This document shows, piece after piece, positions 26,001-34,612 of a stretch of DNA of 60,000 bases. Each line of letters starts with the position of its first letter. Positions within the stretch are counted from its first letter, which is position 1. The translations under genes and the position numbers were made by a program. Source of the DNA: Cristatella mucedo (Eukaryota > Bryozoa > Phylactolaemata > Cristatellidae); the NCBI GenBank assembly GCA_009760855.2, contig WPIO01000002.1, positions 15,111,001 through 15,171,000 of the forward strand. Reading direction: 5' to 3'. The notes below the pieces were generated by a model. That model did not search any database, was not told the DNA's origin, and was given only the letters and a program-made list of their open reading frames with translations.

Positions 26001-29000
26001 GCTTACATTAGCCAGATAATTACCCGGCGGCCCCTGACTCGCTCGAAAGCTCAAGTGGCTGGCTATTCCCCATACTTAAGAAGATTGTTTAGGGGGAAGA
26101 AATCGCATCCAGCAAGAGTCACATGTACCGATGCACAGCACCAGAACGACAGCATGGGGCTTAAATGACCTAGACACTAGTGCATCATCCTCTGAGCCTA
26201 GCTCTCAGGGTAGTATTCAGTCGAAGACCACTAGTACTGTCACTGCTGCAGACATCGACAATCAGAGTGGCAGTCCTATCTGTTAGCATAGGTCTACTCG
26301 TCAAACCACTATGTGGATGGACTAGAACAGCAGTCAGAAAACTCCGGCTTTAGGCCGGATATGGCTTAGCTAGTGCTCCAGTCCGGACTAGCCTCCCCTA
26401 GATGGATCCGGCCTAATTGAGTTCCGGTAATCTTCCCCTTCCTTCACTAGAGGTACTTTGACTTACGAGTATCCCAGCTAACGAGTTTTCGAGGCAAGAG
26501 TCATCTCTCGGCCACTTTTTGCTTCGACTTGAGAGCTAACTGTTATTGTGCTTGATCTTGCTTTGTGCGGTTCGCAGTAAAATTTTAGAACTTCAACTTT
26601 GCTTTGCCCGTGGCTAGCGGTGGTAGCCCTTATCCGTGACGCATTTACACCAGAAAGAGTTCATGTAGAGGTTGGCAATATCCGGCCTTTATGTCAAATA
26701 GGCCCTAGCTAGCACTCCAGTCCGGCCTAGTTATTTATAGTTGGATGTAATGTAATGTAATGTATCTCCGTCAGTAACTCGACAAAGTCATAAAGACCAT
26801 GTGGGTGTAACGCAGGAGAGTTTTGTATAGCGCACTCACAGCCTAAGCGGCTTTCGGTACGCATTCGGTAGCCAACAGACTTAGTCTCACGCAACAAAGA
26901 GAAAGTGGGAAGCATAGCAGAGTTAGGAGAGCAGTTGAGGTAGTGAGTAGCACAGAAGTAGCAGTTCAGGACTGCGGAAAAAGATGTGCCACATTCGGCA
27001 GTTGGAGAGTAGATGTCGTTGCATAAGAAGATCCGGCCTAATTAACAATTATAATAATAATGATACATTTGATATAGTGCCCTGGAGAGAACTCAATCTC
27101 TTTCTAGGTACTTTACATTTGTTGCAAAAGAAGGACGATCAAATGGTTAGTAACTGCATTGTCACGGTTTTGTTCCCCTTCATTACTGCTGGTTGCAGTT
27201 CAAACTGTTGCCCATATTAATTTTTAGAGCTGGTGTCAGGTGCTTGTATGAATAGAAACGCATGGGCAGGTTGGGGTGATAAATGTCTACCCTATAATTG
27301 CCGTGCGTGTCTGTTCGTCAGTTGTGGCTTTTTGTCTGTTTGTTTGTTCGTTCGTCTGGCCACGCCCGCTCCGGCAGGCCAGAGTAGTGGGCGCGGTTTC
27401 TTCTCGGCCTAGTGTGCCTTCTTGACCTGAAATGACCTAGTAGTCTGAAAAGTTTGCTGACCTCTGGACTAGAAGAACCTGGCACCCACTGGGATTAACA
27501 TCTGAATGCTTCAACTGTTATTTTGGTTATTCATTGAATGTGCACCATTTGAGTCCTCCAGAAATTGTACGAGTCACTTGTTGAGTTAGTGGCTGATCCT
27601 ATTGTTATGTACAAACACTCAGCAATGCTAATATTTTGCTGGTCACATGTAGTACCCAACATTAATATGAAGTAATTTAACAAAGAACTCACTTAGGCCA
27701 TCGACCAAAACAACGCTAGTATTAACTGTGCCTCGGTTGGCATATTGTGGTGGAGCCAACCACATTATTTCAGCAGCAACTAGGGAATATAGCTGCTTGC
27801 TTCTTCAAAAATCATTAAAGATTCAAGCAAAGGCCTAATTTCGGTATAGGACGGCACCACATTTTTAATGAACATTAGGGTCAGCATTCCTTGGAGGAAA
27901 TTCACAACGAGCTGGTTAGGATTTTTAATTCATCCACTTGGCCAGCTGTTGGGTCTGCTGTACCGCGACAGCGGGCCAGTCCGGCGGAAGCCGCTAGGGG
28001 CGAGAGCAGTGGACCCACATGCAGCAGCTGCTTCCAATCCAGCATGCTGGCCTTGCAGCCCGGTTCCGTGTTTCCGTAATCAATCTGCCTGAGCCGTCTT
28101 GATCTGTGAGCGACTACGAGCACAAACATAACACCAGCCTAACATAAAACAGTTTCTATAGGACGAAAAAGGTATTACCAAGTGAATGCATCAACGAAAG
28201 CAGAGGCCGTATGCTTGGTAAAGTCCCGACAGGCAAGCACCGGTCAAGCAGGCAGCTCAAGAGTAGGTGAAGCAGTAGGGAGAGGGGTTTTTGGTTGGGG
28301 GGGGCAGGTGAGGACTGCAATACTGTCATGCTACAGAACTAGTGACTACCAAGCTAACGTAAATTCGAGTAATTCTAGCAAGACAAAACTTTAATAAGTC
28401 TGACAAGAGCATTGCTTAGTGAGCAACTGCTCCATCTACTTACCAGCTTTTCCCTGACCTTAGAACCTCGATAGAAGGATTGTATAACAAGAGCACTGTT
28501 GATCTCTTTCCTATATTGCTAGAAAGAAAAAATAGGCTAAGTCAACTGCCCACCTGTAATAATCATGAATACATGAGGTGACATGCGATCCCAAACCGGT
28601 CCCAAATTACTTCGGCTTTCACTGCAGGCATAAAGGTAAAAGGTAAAGAAGACAGTAACACGTCACATTTAACAAGGAATTCATGCATAGGTCAAGATCA
28701 TGAACATCAAGGTCATCGTAAAACCAAAGCAGAATAGTTTATGAGGAGTAGTTAGCTGTAAATTCCCACTGAAACTTGCTAGCAAGATCTGATGAACCGG
28801 TGTAATCGTTTAGCTGCTTGCCCACCACTCGAGAATCTTGGATAACAATGGCAGAATGAAGACTAGACAACAAAGGTTACTTAAATTCTCATTATCTAAA
28901 GAAGGCTTTTTAATGAGTAATACAAAAACTGCTGTTTTCCGAGAGGGTGAGGGAATTCACCAGTAATATCGGACATTTTTCAAAATTTGTTATGGATGGC

Positions 29001-32000
29001 AGCAATAGGTCTGTGGGGACAGGCTCTAGAGGACTGGTGGTCTTTTAGCATCAGGAAACAAAATTTAACGACAAAAAACAAGTGTGAAGGAGAGCAGGGT
29101 AATGAGAGGGCTGCATGGGCATCTGGCAGGGATGGGAGTTGGGGTATGGTTCCTAATCAGATTAACCGTACCTATGATGAATTTGGAGAAATGCTCTGCA
29201 AAGTCACATAATAACAACAATTAGGAAAAATGGAACTTTTTTTTAGTTTAAATGTTTGAGAATTATGCACATGTGCTCAGTATCCCCACCGATTGGTAAA
29301 GGTGGCTGCTTTTTTTGCTTGCAGAGGTACCCCCAAAACCTGCATCCATGCTGTACCGTTGGGGATTCATATTTGTCGTCACACTGTTCTGGTAAATTGC
29401 ACAAAGCGAGTCCATGAGCAGTTTTGCATAGTAGACTCTAGTGATACATATTAGCTTAAAACGTCATAACTGTAAACAACTTATTTCTAATGGAATCAGG
29501 CTAATAGAGTTCGACATAACATAGTGCTATCTAGAAATATGTATGTTAAGAAACCACGGACAGTCCTAGATAGATATGGCATAACCAAAAAGTTTGAGAT
29601 TACGCAGATAGGAGCTAGCACTGGAAATGCCAAAGAATGCTTGCAGTAGGGGTGGTACACTTGAAGCAATGGTAGCATCTAACTCTGTCTCGTGATCTGC
29701 AGTTTGCCATAGGTCAATGTCATTAGCACAGAAGCACATTTGGTACATCTTCTAGTTATGATTTTCCCCTTTTTTCTAGCTTCAGCTAAACTCAGTATTT
29801 GGTCATACACAGCAGCCCTGCCCCCAAGAGACACCGGCAAGTACTATCTGCAAGTAATCGTTGTACATTAGTATTTGACCTAACCCAGCACGATAAAAGG
29901 AAGGCAAATTTATGGCCAACACTAAGCATGACTTTCAATATTAAGGTTCTAAGGTAAGCAGCACACCATCTCATCGCGAAAGGCCACACTAATTCAGTAT
30001 TTTTTGGTCAGCTCTGAATAGGAAACAACTGGCTATAAGGCAACTGAAGTTCTTCAGCAGCACCAAAACAAACCTGAAACAGCATGCGGGACTGCCTTGC
30101 GAACGCTCAGCAAGTTACTATGTAAAAAGACAAAAATTGTTGTCACCTTTTACAATAAACCTTCAGACCACTGACACTAGCTGAGCCTGAGAGGCAAGAA
30201 ACGCGAGCAGAGCTCCAGCAACACGCCATGCAGAATCAGCAACACCTATCATGGCACCTCTAGCAGCCTAACAAAGCCTCGGTATTACACTTGATAAGTG
30301 GAGTGACTCCCGAAGCCCAAAGTCAGTGCACACCAAGCCGGTGTGTTTCATGAGTCGCTGACCATTGCTTTATTTGACGGCTTTTCTGTATAAGTACGAC
30401 TACATGAAACAAAGGGCAACACCTAACAAACACATACAAAACAGCGTTAGCTCGCCCAAGAAAAGCCGGGAGGCGCGAGGGACGCTTCACTCACCTCCCG
30501 GCCCAGCCTTTTCGCTTGAGCCTGAGCGATAAGTGCCGCCTTCTCAGCCTACCAACCAACGACAGTGCGATTAACAGCTTTTCAGATGAATGGGGTGGGG
30601 TGAAGCACGTAACAAATCTAGCAGCTGCCTAAGGGCGAATCGGAATCGTTAATAAACGAAGCTGCATCTTTTAAAGTCTCATTTTGTTATGGTTGCCCCA
30701 CTTAAGCAGTGAGAGTGTACCTCTCCTTAGCAGGGAGTAGATCAGTGCCAATCACGGCGGGCTAGAGCACCAGCAGTGATCTTGATAGCGAGTCAGCATA
30801 ACTAAACAGAATGTAATTCATGAACACCTTACATGGGTTTAAGAGGGAGTTAAGGGACTGCTCCTTGGTGGGGTGGTAATAAAAGGAGGATGTCGAATAA
30901 AGTGGCAGTCGAAGAACTGGTGAGAGTAGCCAGTTAGGTGAAAACTGGAAAGTGCCCATACAGAAAAACGACTAACTCTTTGTTTGGTGGGCTAGCAGTG
31001 CTTTCGAAGCGAAAAAAAAGCCCGACGAAAGCCACTGCCATTGTTAAACAATTTTCTTGATGAGTTTGTAAAGCTAGACTCGAGATCCGGAGCTTTGATC
31101 CCACAGATACCGGTCCGACAGCATGGCACATAGGGCTTCTCTTGATTTTTTAATCTGCACGGGCTTTCATGACACTGAGGATGCGGGTGTCCGTGCATGT
31201 CGCCTGTAAACAGCTAGGCTACGGCACCGATTAATTTATTGTGGGCATCTATTGCCTCACGGGTCACCTAAATTCAGTTTACTGTAATTGCTTCAAAGGT
31301 AGAATATGATACCCAATTTAAGTTGACTGTAAATGAAACTGCTGAAAAATCCTACTACAGTAGGGCTCGAATCAGAAGCCTTGCACTCTGTAGCAATAAT
31401 GATTGGTCGTTTGCCTGGCGCCCTAAGAGAACACAAATCTCTATCCAAGCACTTTACAACTTGCAGCAGGGAGAATCAGAACCCATAGGTTACAGGCATG
31501 AAGGGCATCAACCATGCAAAAGCAAAAATTGCCATGTTAAAGCCAGAATGCTAAAGAAAATTCAACCATTCGTGGCCACCGGCTCACTAGACCTCTGGCT
31601 AGCAACATGCACTTAATCATACACAGACAGGTAAGCCCGCTAAGCACACAGGAACAAAAAAAGGCAAGTACACTATCATGAAGGGGAAACTTGTCGGAAC
31701 ACAGGTGTCTTAAATGAGACATAAAAAATGAAAGGACGTTGTAGGTGGGTGACCAAAAACAGGAGCAGGTTAGAGACTTTCGGTGCATATGAGTGGAAGG
31801 CTTTAATCACCAATATGTTTCAATTTAGCATGAGGGATGGCAAGATGAGTAGATGCTTAGGAGCTGGTGGTGTGAGAGCACACTGGAGGACCAATGAGTT
31901 AAGACAGATAGGCTGCTGCAATGCAAGTGAAGTTACCTGTAAGCAAGAATGAGGATCTTGAAATCGATACTATCGATAGGGAGCCAATGAAGCTCAGATA

Positions 32001-34127
32001 GAAAAAAAGTGACAACTAAGCCGTCGATGGCAGACTAGATGCATCAATGAGTTTTGCACCAGCAGCAGACGACTCTACTCATTAGCACGAGACAGATCGT
32101 AGCATCCGAGAACATTCTGTGACCTCATACAAAAAGGGGGGCACTAAATGATACTAAACACAAACAAAGCAACATTACAGAACTCTCTTCGTATGCATGA
32201 CTACTCACGTAAGTAAACGATATACTTGATTATAAAATTAAAGAATATATACAATTAACTTAGCACAATGCTAGCAATATTTAAAAAATTAACCTCTATC
32301 TATGTTTGCACCACTACATCTATCAGGAAGCCAAGCCTTGACCCAGCCTCCAATTTACAGCAAGTTTCGAAACGAAATGCGAGTCAAAGACCACATGGAG
32401 GAATGTGACCGTTCAACATAGCATACTAATTTCAAATGAGGGCATGGATTTTGTCACAACCTAATGGTGGTTGTGCACCAGGAAAGATTTCCTAGAAAGA
32501 CAGCATCTTTTGTCACTTGTTTATTTAGCAGCATGTAAGCTGCAGACGATGCTTCTGTGAACCTATCTGCAGATCAACCTACAAGGCAGGATTCATGCTT
32601 CGCTGAGTGACTATCAACTCCAGGGTGATTTTAAGATATACGCAGAAGGAGTAAACACAATGACCATCATTAAAAGGAGGTGAGGACATTTGCAATTCCA
32701 GAGACCATTAGTGACCAGCTGCTCTGAACAGATGATCGGTTACAGCAGGCACACTGTTAGGCTAATTTACTCACATTCATAAAAGTCAGATCTGGCAAGT
32801 AAAATACTTGCACGGGTCTAGCTCACCACTGAACCAGCCACGCATATCAAGTTCATTTAAAAGAAGTCGGCAGACATCCAGCAATAAAAAAAAATCAGCC
32901 ACATTAACTGCACCTCCTACATATATGCAGGCGAGATCTAGAAAAGTTGTAAGTCTGCATTCTACTGGATTGCTAATGCATATATGTGTATTCCACATGC
33001 ACTTGGTACAGATGGATGAACTTCTGCAAGTAAAGAGCATGTGAGTAATTGGGAAGCTAAATGCATGACCGTTGCCATTGGTAACTCAAATGAAACTGAT
33101 ACGCCATCGAAAGATCCGATAATCATATACGAGCTCACACAGTCTAATGGCCATATCCAGAAGACTGGCAGTAACATGCAACAGTACTGGCTGCCCGTTT
33201 AAAACTTGACTCGCACTCATTGGCTGAAAAATCCGTGGTGACTATAGTCACGGGCTGTTGCAGCATTCTTCGTAACACTTATGTGAGGCGGCTGCACGAT
33301 TTTCTTTGCTCGTCCCATCTTCACACTGTAAACTCACTTGTGCAAGCATCAATATTAAAAATTTCGGTATGAGATGAGGTCCGAATTGGCATGGATCGTG
33401 CGGCTAACAGAATTCCGTCTTTTTTGTCAACAATGGCAGTAGTCACGCCAAGGTGGCAAAATTTACACAATACAGCCCCTTACGAAAATGCAGTGAATGC
33501 TCAACAGCTTAATTGAAAAATCAACTGATCGTATATATAGCTGCACAAAATTCAAAGCAGAACCGGTAGTGGCGTTCCTGCACCTCACTCTGCTCAACTC
33601 ACTTACTCTGCTCACTCAATCAACTGCTCAGGCAGGTCAAAGCAGGCCACCGTCGCACGTCACGATATATCGCTATAACTCGTCAGTCCAGGGCAAGATA
33701 TTCAACTAGACGTGCATTAAGGCTGCACGATATGTCTGAATTGCACCAAAATCGCTGCTGCTAATAAGTGGAAGTAAACTTTTGAGTCACTCGTACGTAC
33801 ATTCCGCTGCAAAGCAAACCAGTCCCAATAAGTCGAATACGCTTCCTAAACATAAAAACCGGCTGTTATAAATGCACCACAAGACGATAAAACACAGACG
33901 CATACGGGTGAACTATCGCACAACAAGACTATTTATCCGACATCTATAGCGAGCGACAGTAACCCGACGACAGTTTCACAAACCAAACACCGACAAACGG
34001 CAAAATGAAGGACGTAAAGTGTTATAGAAGCATCCGGTTTCTCAGCGTCACCTACCTTGAGTCCTCTGCTAGCTCCCCCAAGAGACTGAGAACGCTGATT
34101 ACGGTAATTTCCCTCAAAACTGTACAT
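4811..34127 (-). CDS. UBE3C: UBE3C-type HECT E3 ubiquitin ligase, N-terminal and middle part (multi-exon, partial)
   Basis: This is a spliced gene on the minus strand, recognised by stepwise similarity of its exons to animal UBE3C. In that family the enzyme is a proteasome-associated HECT ligase that extends ubiquitin chains on proteasome-bound substrates (orthologue of yeast Hul5). The exons, listed separately, give the conserved start MYSFEGNY, a Gln/Ala/Arg-rich helix, an IQ motif ([11 protein letters not shown]) and several helical pre-HECT segments, ending at a segment matching the human region just before the linker to the HECT domain. All donors and acceptors are GT/AG, and phases agree between neighbouring exons except at 11201/6956 and across 24860-19671, where exons are missing. 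The catalytic HECT domain with its Cys was not found in 1-4800 and is probably beyond the left edge. The family assignment is firm; the missing exons are inferred. Confidence 0.93.
5430..6530 (-). mobile_element. Degenerate LINE-A-like fossil
   Basis: Stretches resembling the reverse-transcriptase and C-terminal coding region of LINE-A on the minus strand can be followed in two overlapping pieces (about 5430-6060 and 6090-6530), for example the section giving [19 protein letters not shown] and the later part around AGACGTGGCAC. Divergence and rearrangement are high. Confidence 0.7.
6756..6956 (-). CDS. UBE3C: UBE3C exon ([11 protein letters not shown] segment)
   Basis: A 201-nt exon, acceptor GTTGCATCAG, donor GTTTGA, ending in phase 1. 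It reads [19 protein letters not shown], later [19 protein letters not shown] and [14 protein letters not shown]. Human UBE3C has RIIPLFYLFSSLFSHSLI and SIHDNEFFGDP. The homology is strong; the 5' edge is less sure because its phase does not fit the exon at 11201. Confidence 0.9.
7000..9628. other. UBE3C intron sequence without recognised features
   Basis: It holds the alternating repeat at 7515 and non-coding sequence. A segment at about 9240-9500 with GACCTTGACTTGTAAAGGTC resembles AAGGTCA-rich dispersed repeats seen in some invertebrates, but I cannot assign it. Confidence 0.5.
7515..7568. repeat. Alternating TGCATGCACGTACA repeat
   Basis: A 14-bp unit TGCATGCACGTACA is repeated about three times, then grades into CACACACGTACAC. 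It is almost strictly alternating purine-pyrimidine and contains nested palindromes. Confidence 0.9.
9629..10595 (-). mobile_element. LINE-A 3' copy, about 1 kb
   Basis: AAT-rich tail at 9629, conserved 3' end (ACTCTTAGAGAACTGAAT...), 3' UTR and C-terminal coding region ([18 protein letters not shown]-type block) on the minus strand, ending within the reverse transcriptase. It lies in a UBE3C intron in the gene's orientation. Confidence 0.9.
10695..10830 (+). mobile_element. Diverged SINE-2-like remnant
   Basis: GGGGTAAGGTGCTCACACAT, GTCGTGGAATCGAGTGC and GCTGCTAAGGCTTCTG occur in the order of SINE-2 head, box B and body. Divergence is high. Confidence 0.5.
10943..11085 (-). mobile_element. 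SINE-1 copy
   Basis: Minus-strand copy: tail (ATTCATTTGTATAGCACTCG on plus), then box B as GGCTCGAGCCC and a degenerate box A region. It lies just downstream of the UBE3C exon at 11201, in the gene's orientation. Confidence 0.82.
11201..11287 (-). CDS. UBE3C: UBE3C exon (RLLYTLCYN segment)
   Basis: An 87-nt exon, acceptor TTTTTTTAG and donor GTATGT. Its first base completes an Arg codon with the previous exon, then [20 protein letters not shown] and KVSVENTTG follow. Human UBE3C has RLLYSLAFNARFLRHLW in this place. It ends in phase 2, which does not match the next recognised exon at 6956 (needs phase 1), so a small exon may lie between them. Confidence 0.88.
11300..12570. other. UBE3C intron sequence
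   Basis: No gene is seen. Short open frames on both strands lack any similarity I recognise. The GTGAGCAG minisatellite is at its right end. Confidence 0.5.
12430..12540. repeat. Degenerate GTGAGCAG minisatellite
   Basis: At least five imperfect occurrences of GTGAGCAGG/GAGCAGTG-type units in about 110 bp. Confidence 0.75.
12580..12640 (-). mobile_element. SINE-2 tail fragment
   Basis: Only the tail, TACTAGCTGATTTAACAGCC followed by TCTTTTTGTAC, is recognisable. Confidence 0.6.
12865..15152 (-). mobile_element. LINE-A copy, about 2.3 kb, in a UBE3C intron
   Basis: Tail (AAT)n at the left, then the conserved 3' end, the C-terminal region, the reverse transcriptase (HFYADD read on the minus strand near 13950) and the pre-RT region with [19 protein letters not shown] at 14857-15144. 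It covers almost the same part of the element as the copy at 48730. Many stops and small indels make it a fossil. It lies between UBE3C exons 15293 and 11287 in the gene's own orientation. Confidence 0.93.
15293..15575 (-). CDS. UBE3C: UBE3C exon ([10 protein letters not shown] segment)
   Basis: A 283-nt exon. Its first two bases complete a Gly codon with the exon at 16771, and it ends in phase 2 at donor GTAAGC. It reads [20 protein letters not shown], and further on [19 protein letters not shown] and [17 protein letters not shown]. It aligns with the human region from the LSEEGLLVYLRVLQTFL helix to CLKKLDTKQQTNTLLNLVW. The acidic Ser/Glu-rich loop of the human protein between these helices is much shorter here. 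Confidence 0.92.
16186..16375 (-). mobile_element. SINE-2 copy with 9-bp target duplication
   Basis: A minus-strand SINE-2 between copies of AGTAATGTA (16177-16185 and 16376-16384). The sequence to the right (CCACAAAGACTATGTGGGTG) is the LINE-B 3' UTR with its TAATG tail, so this SINE landed in the tail of an older LINE-B remnant (about 16376-16445). Confidence 0.85.
16771..17006 (-). CDS. UBE3C: UBE3C exon (FIVPAVAD segment)
   Basis: A 236-nt exon starting with one base that completes a Gln codon from the exon at 19521 and ending in phase 1 at donor GTAGGA. It reads [19 protein letters not shown], then [16 protein letters not shown], then a Leu/Ser/Cys-rich helical stretch ending LLFLAAESL. 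Human UBE3C has FTDQIFHFIIPALAD in this place. The acceptor is TTGCATTGCAG. Confidence 0.92.
17010..19340. other. UBE3C intron sequence
   Basis: Nothing beyond single-copy-looking non-coding sequence is seen between the exons at 16771-17006 and 19521-19671. Confidence 0.5.
19344..19423 (+). mobile_element. SINE-2 3' part
   Basis: About 80 bp of SINE-2 body and tail (GCGGTGGTAATAGCCGTAAA, then GAGGCTGTTAAATCAGC). The tRNA head is lost. It lies about 100 bp downstream of the UBE3C exon at 19521, antisense to the gene. Confidence 0.78.
19521..19671 (-). CDS. UBE3C: UBE3C exon (RLPSSIE segment)
   Basis: A 151-nt exon, acceptor CTATCATCAG and donor GTGAGT. It begins with two bases completing a Gly codon, reads [20 protein letters not shown] and later [13 protein letters not shown], and ends in phase 2. 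Human UBE3C has GYYRSLYLLINSKLPSSIE followed by IAKILLENVLKPL. The exon needs a preceding exon ending in phase 1, which was not firmly identified. Confidence 0.92.
19680..22685. other. UBE3C intron region with missing exon(s)
   Basis: About 80 residues of the family (human region from IWLYQNLIKH to the GYYRSL block) should be encoded between 24860 and 19671. Only a weak candidate at 21061 was found here. Confidence 0.5.
20965..21061 (-). CDS. Possible UBE3C exon in the 19.7-24.9 kb gap
   Basis: After an acceptor (TTTGTTTGGCAG) the frame reads [16 protein letters not shown], followed by a leucine-rich stretch before a stop. This loosely resembles the human segment with PMRMLEVFSSENTYLPVL. The phase of the acceptor fits exon 4, but the donor is not clear (a GTGCAA site near 20965 would give the phase needed by the next exon), and the preceding human segment of about 50 residues is unaccounted for. 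Offered only as a candidate. Confidence 0.25.
22690..24025 (-). mobile_element. Degenerate LINE-A-like copy with internal loss
   Basis: Minus-strand reverse transcriptase remnants: [15 protein letters not shown] (about 23100-23165) and [17 protein letters not shown] (about 23370-23420). A pre-RT fragment follows at 23870-24020 after a loss of sequence. The 3' end is missing. It is a more diverged subfamily than the copy at 48730. Confidence 0.82.
24528..24692 (-). mobile_element. SINE-1 copy
   Basis: Minus-strand copy with an (AAT)n tail, GCGCCCCAAAAGAACTAAAT tail body, box B GGCTCGAGCCC and box A around 24665-24680 (read on minus TGGTCCAGTGG). This is the most complete copy, with good boxes and tail. 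Confidence 0.87.
24860..24991 (-). CDS. UBE3C: UBE3C exon 4
   Basis: A 132-nt exon (44 codons), phase 0 at both ends, acceptor TTTTGATAG and donor GTGAGT. It reads [17 protein letters not shown], then [20 protein letters not shown]. It aligns with human UBE3C from RSAFDRCATL to LLFFYKQNEDSKRL. It follows the IQ exon in the expected order. Confidence 0.9.
25269..25966 (-). mobile_element. LINE-A 3' copy, about 0.7 kb
   Basis: Starts with a clean (TAA)n tail at 25269, then the conserved 3' end (GCGCCCTCAGAGAACTCA), 3' UTR and C-terminal coding region, ending near 25966. It is very similar to the copy at 34613, so both are probably recent. It lies between UBE3C exons 3 and 4. Confidence 0.93.
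26350..26720. repeat. Dispersed TCCGGCC/AGCTAG direct repeats
   Basis: CTAGTGCTCCAGTCCGGACT near 26374 recurs as CTAGCACTCCAGTCCGGCCT near 26710, and GGCCGGATAT near 26354 is answered by ATATCCGGCC near 26680 in inverse orientation. This looks like the ends of an unclassified repeat; no coding sequence was found inside. Confidence 0.5.
26735..26980 (-). mobile_element. LINE-B 3' end with pentanucleotide tail
   Basis: Begins with a (GTAAT)n tail (TGTAATGTAATGTAATGTA), then the LINE-B 3' UTR (GACCATGTGGGTGTAACGCA) and a short piece of C-terminal coding sequence. The tail shows that LINE-B ends in a different simple repeat from LINE-A. Confidence 0.85.
27050..27165 (-). mobile_element. Short LINE-A 3' end
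   Basis: About 115 bp of the 3' terminus only: (AAT)n tail, then GTGCCCTGGAGAGAACTCAA and TTTCTAGGTACTTTACATTT. This is a severe 5' truncation, as is common for target-primed reverse transcription. Confidence 0.88.
27868..28130. other. GC-rich island open on both strands
   Basis: About 260 bp in the intron between UBE3C exons 3 and 4 with markedly higher GC than its surroundings and long open frames on both strands (for example [18 protein letters not shown] on minus). Exons 3 and 4 join in phase without it, so it is not needed for UBE3C. I recognise no family. Confidence 0.35.
28444..28518 (-). CDS. UBE3C: UBE3C exon 3 (IQ motif)
   Basis: A 75-nt exon (25 codons) ending in phase 0 at donor GTAAGT. 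It contains [17 protein letters not shown], which fits the IQ consensus IQxxxRGxxxR, as in human UBE3C (IIIQSFIRGYRDRKQQ). In other proteins IQ motifs bind calmodulin; whether this one does is not known from the sequence. Confidence 0.9.
28530..31410. other. UBE3C introns around exon 2
   Basis: Apart from exon 2 at 30495-30548 no feature is seen. The stretch around 30400-30550 is GC-richer than the rest. Confidence 0.5.
30495..30548 (-). CDS. UBE3C: UBE3C exon 2
   Basis: A 54-nt exon (18 codons), [18 protein letters not shown], between acceptor TTGGTAG and donor GTGAGT, phase 0 on both sides. It matches the charged helix after the N-terminus of human UBE3C (EEKASLLHRTQEERRKRE). Being so short it would be missed by ORF searches; the exact splice sites and matching phase support it. 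Confidence 0.85.
31415..32135 (-). mobile_element. Diverged L2-like fragment
   Basis: The left part (31415-31475) resembles the LINE-A/SINE-1 3' terminus (GGCGCCCTAAGAGAACACAA). The part from about 31690 to 32135 resembles a related L2 coding region on the minus strand (for example GCATATGAGTGGAAGGC against the usual GCATACGAACTAAAGGC). Strongly decayed; the family is uncertain. Confidence 0.6.
32140..34050. other. First UBE3C intron, no recognised features
   Basis: The minus frame near 32786-33040 is open but ends without splice sites that fit exons 1 and 2, which already join in phase. It was not treated as coding. Confidence 0.5.
34056..34127 (-). CDS. UBE3C: UBE3C exon 1 (start codon)
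   Basis: Coding part of the first exon, 24 codons: [11 protein letters not shown], then LGGASRGLK, then donor GTAGGT. Human UBE3C begins MFSFEGDF and has LGGASRK at the same place, which fixes the start at 34127. The base at -3 is A, a good start context. The frame stays open upstream to another ATG at 34292, so a 55-residue extension cannot be excluded from sequence alone, but it has no resemblance to the family. The exon ends in phase 0. Confidence 0.92.
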
Positions 34128-34612
34128 TATAGGTGTGTACCTGTGTAAACCATGACATAGCAGGACTGGAGTTCGATTGCAACTTCCGGAAACGGCGCTA
34201 GCAACATCCGCTGTTACCGAAAGTAGCCACAAGGCACCATAGCAAAGCTCATCACCATATGTTGCTTGCGTAGTTGGTCGTCGAAGCACCACTATTTAAA
34301 GTGAAGTCCCCTGCTTAATAGCTTCGAGCTTAATTAGTTCATGTTCGATACCAAATTTCGGTAAGGCACTCAGCCAAAGCCTAGGTATTTCGATGGCCAG
34401 CTAACTTTCTCTGTCGCTGCCACTCTACTCTCACTTTCATAATCCTTGCTGATTTTAGACTGTTGCTCTCGCTTCCTCTCAGTGTGAGAAAAATGATGTT
34501 AATAATTGGAATCCAGTACTTTTAAGGTTGGATATATTCGGCATACCGGACGAGGTGCGTACTCGACCCGCCAATTCCGGTTTATTGGCCAGAGATATGT
34601 AGTTCGCCACGC
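34128..34612 (-). promoter_or_regulatory. Likely UBE3C 5' UTR and promoter region
   Basis: By position this is the region upstream of the start codon, up to the LINE-A tail at 34613. No TATA box or other core element can be pointed to with confidence; a promoter is inferred only from the gene start. Confidence 0.4.

Noticed and set aside
32786-33040. Possible extra UBE3C exon ([20 protein letters not shown]) in the first intron
   Set aside because: Exons 1 and 2 already join in phase with the right homology, and the order would be wrong for the similar human helix.
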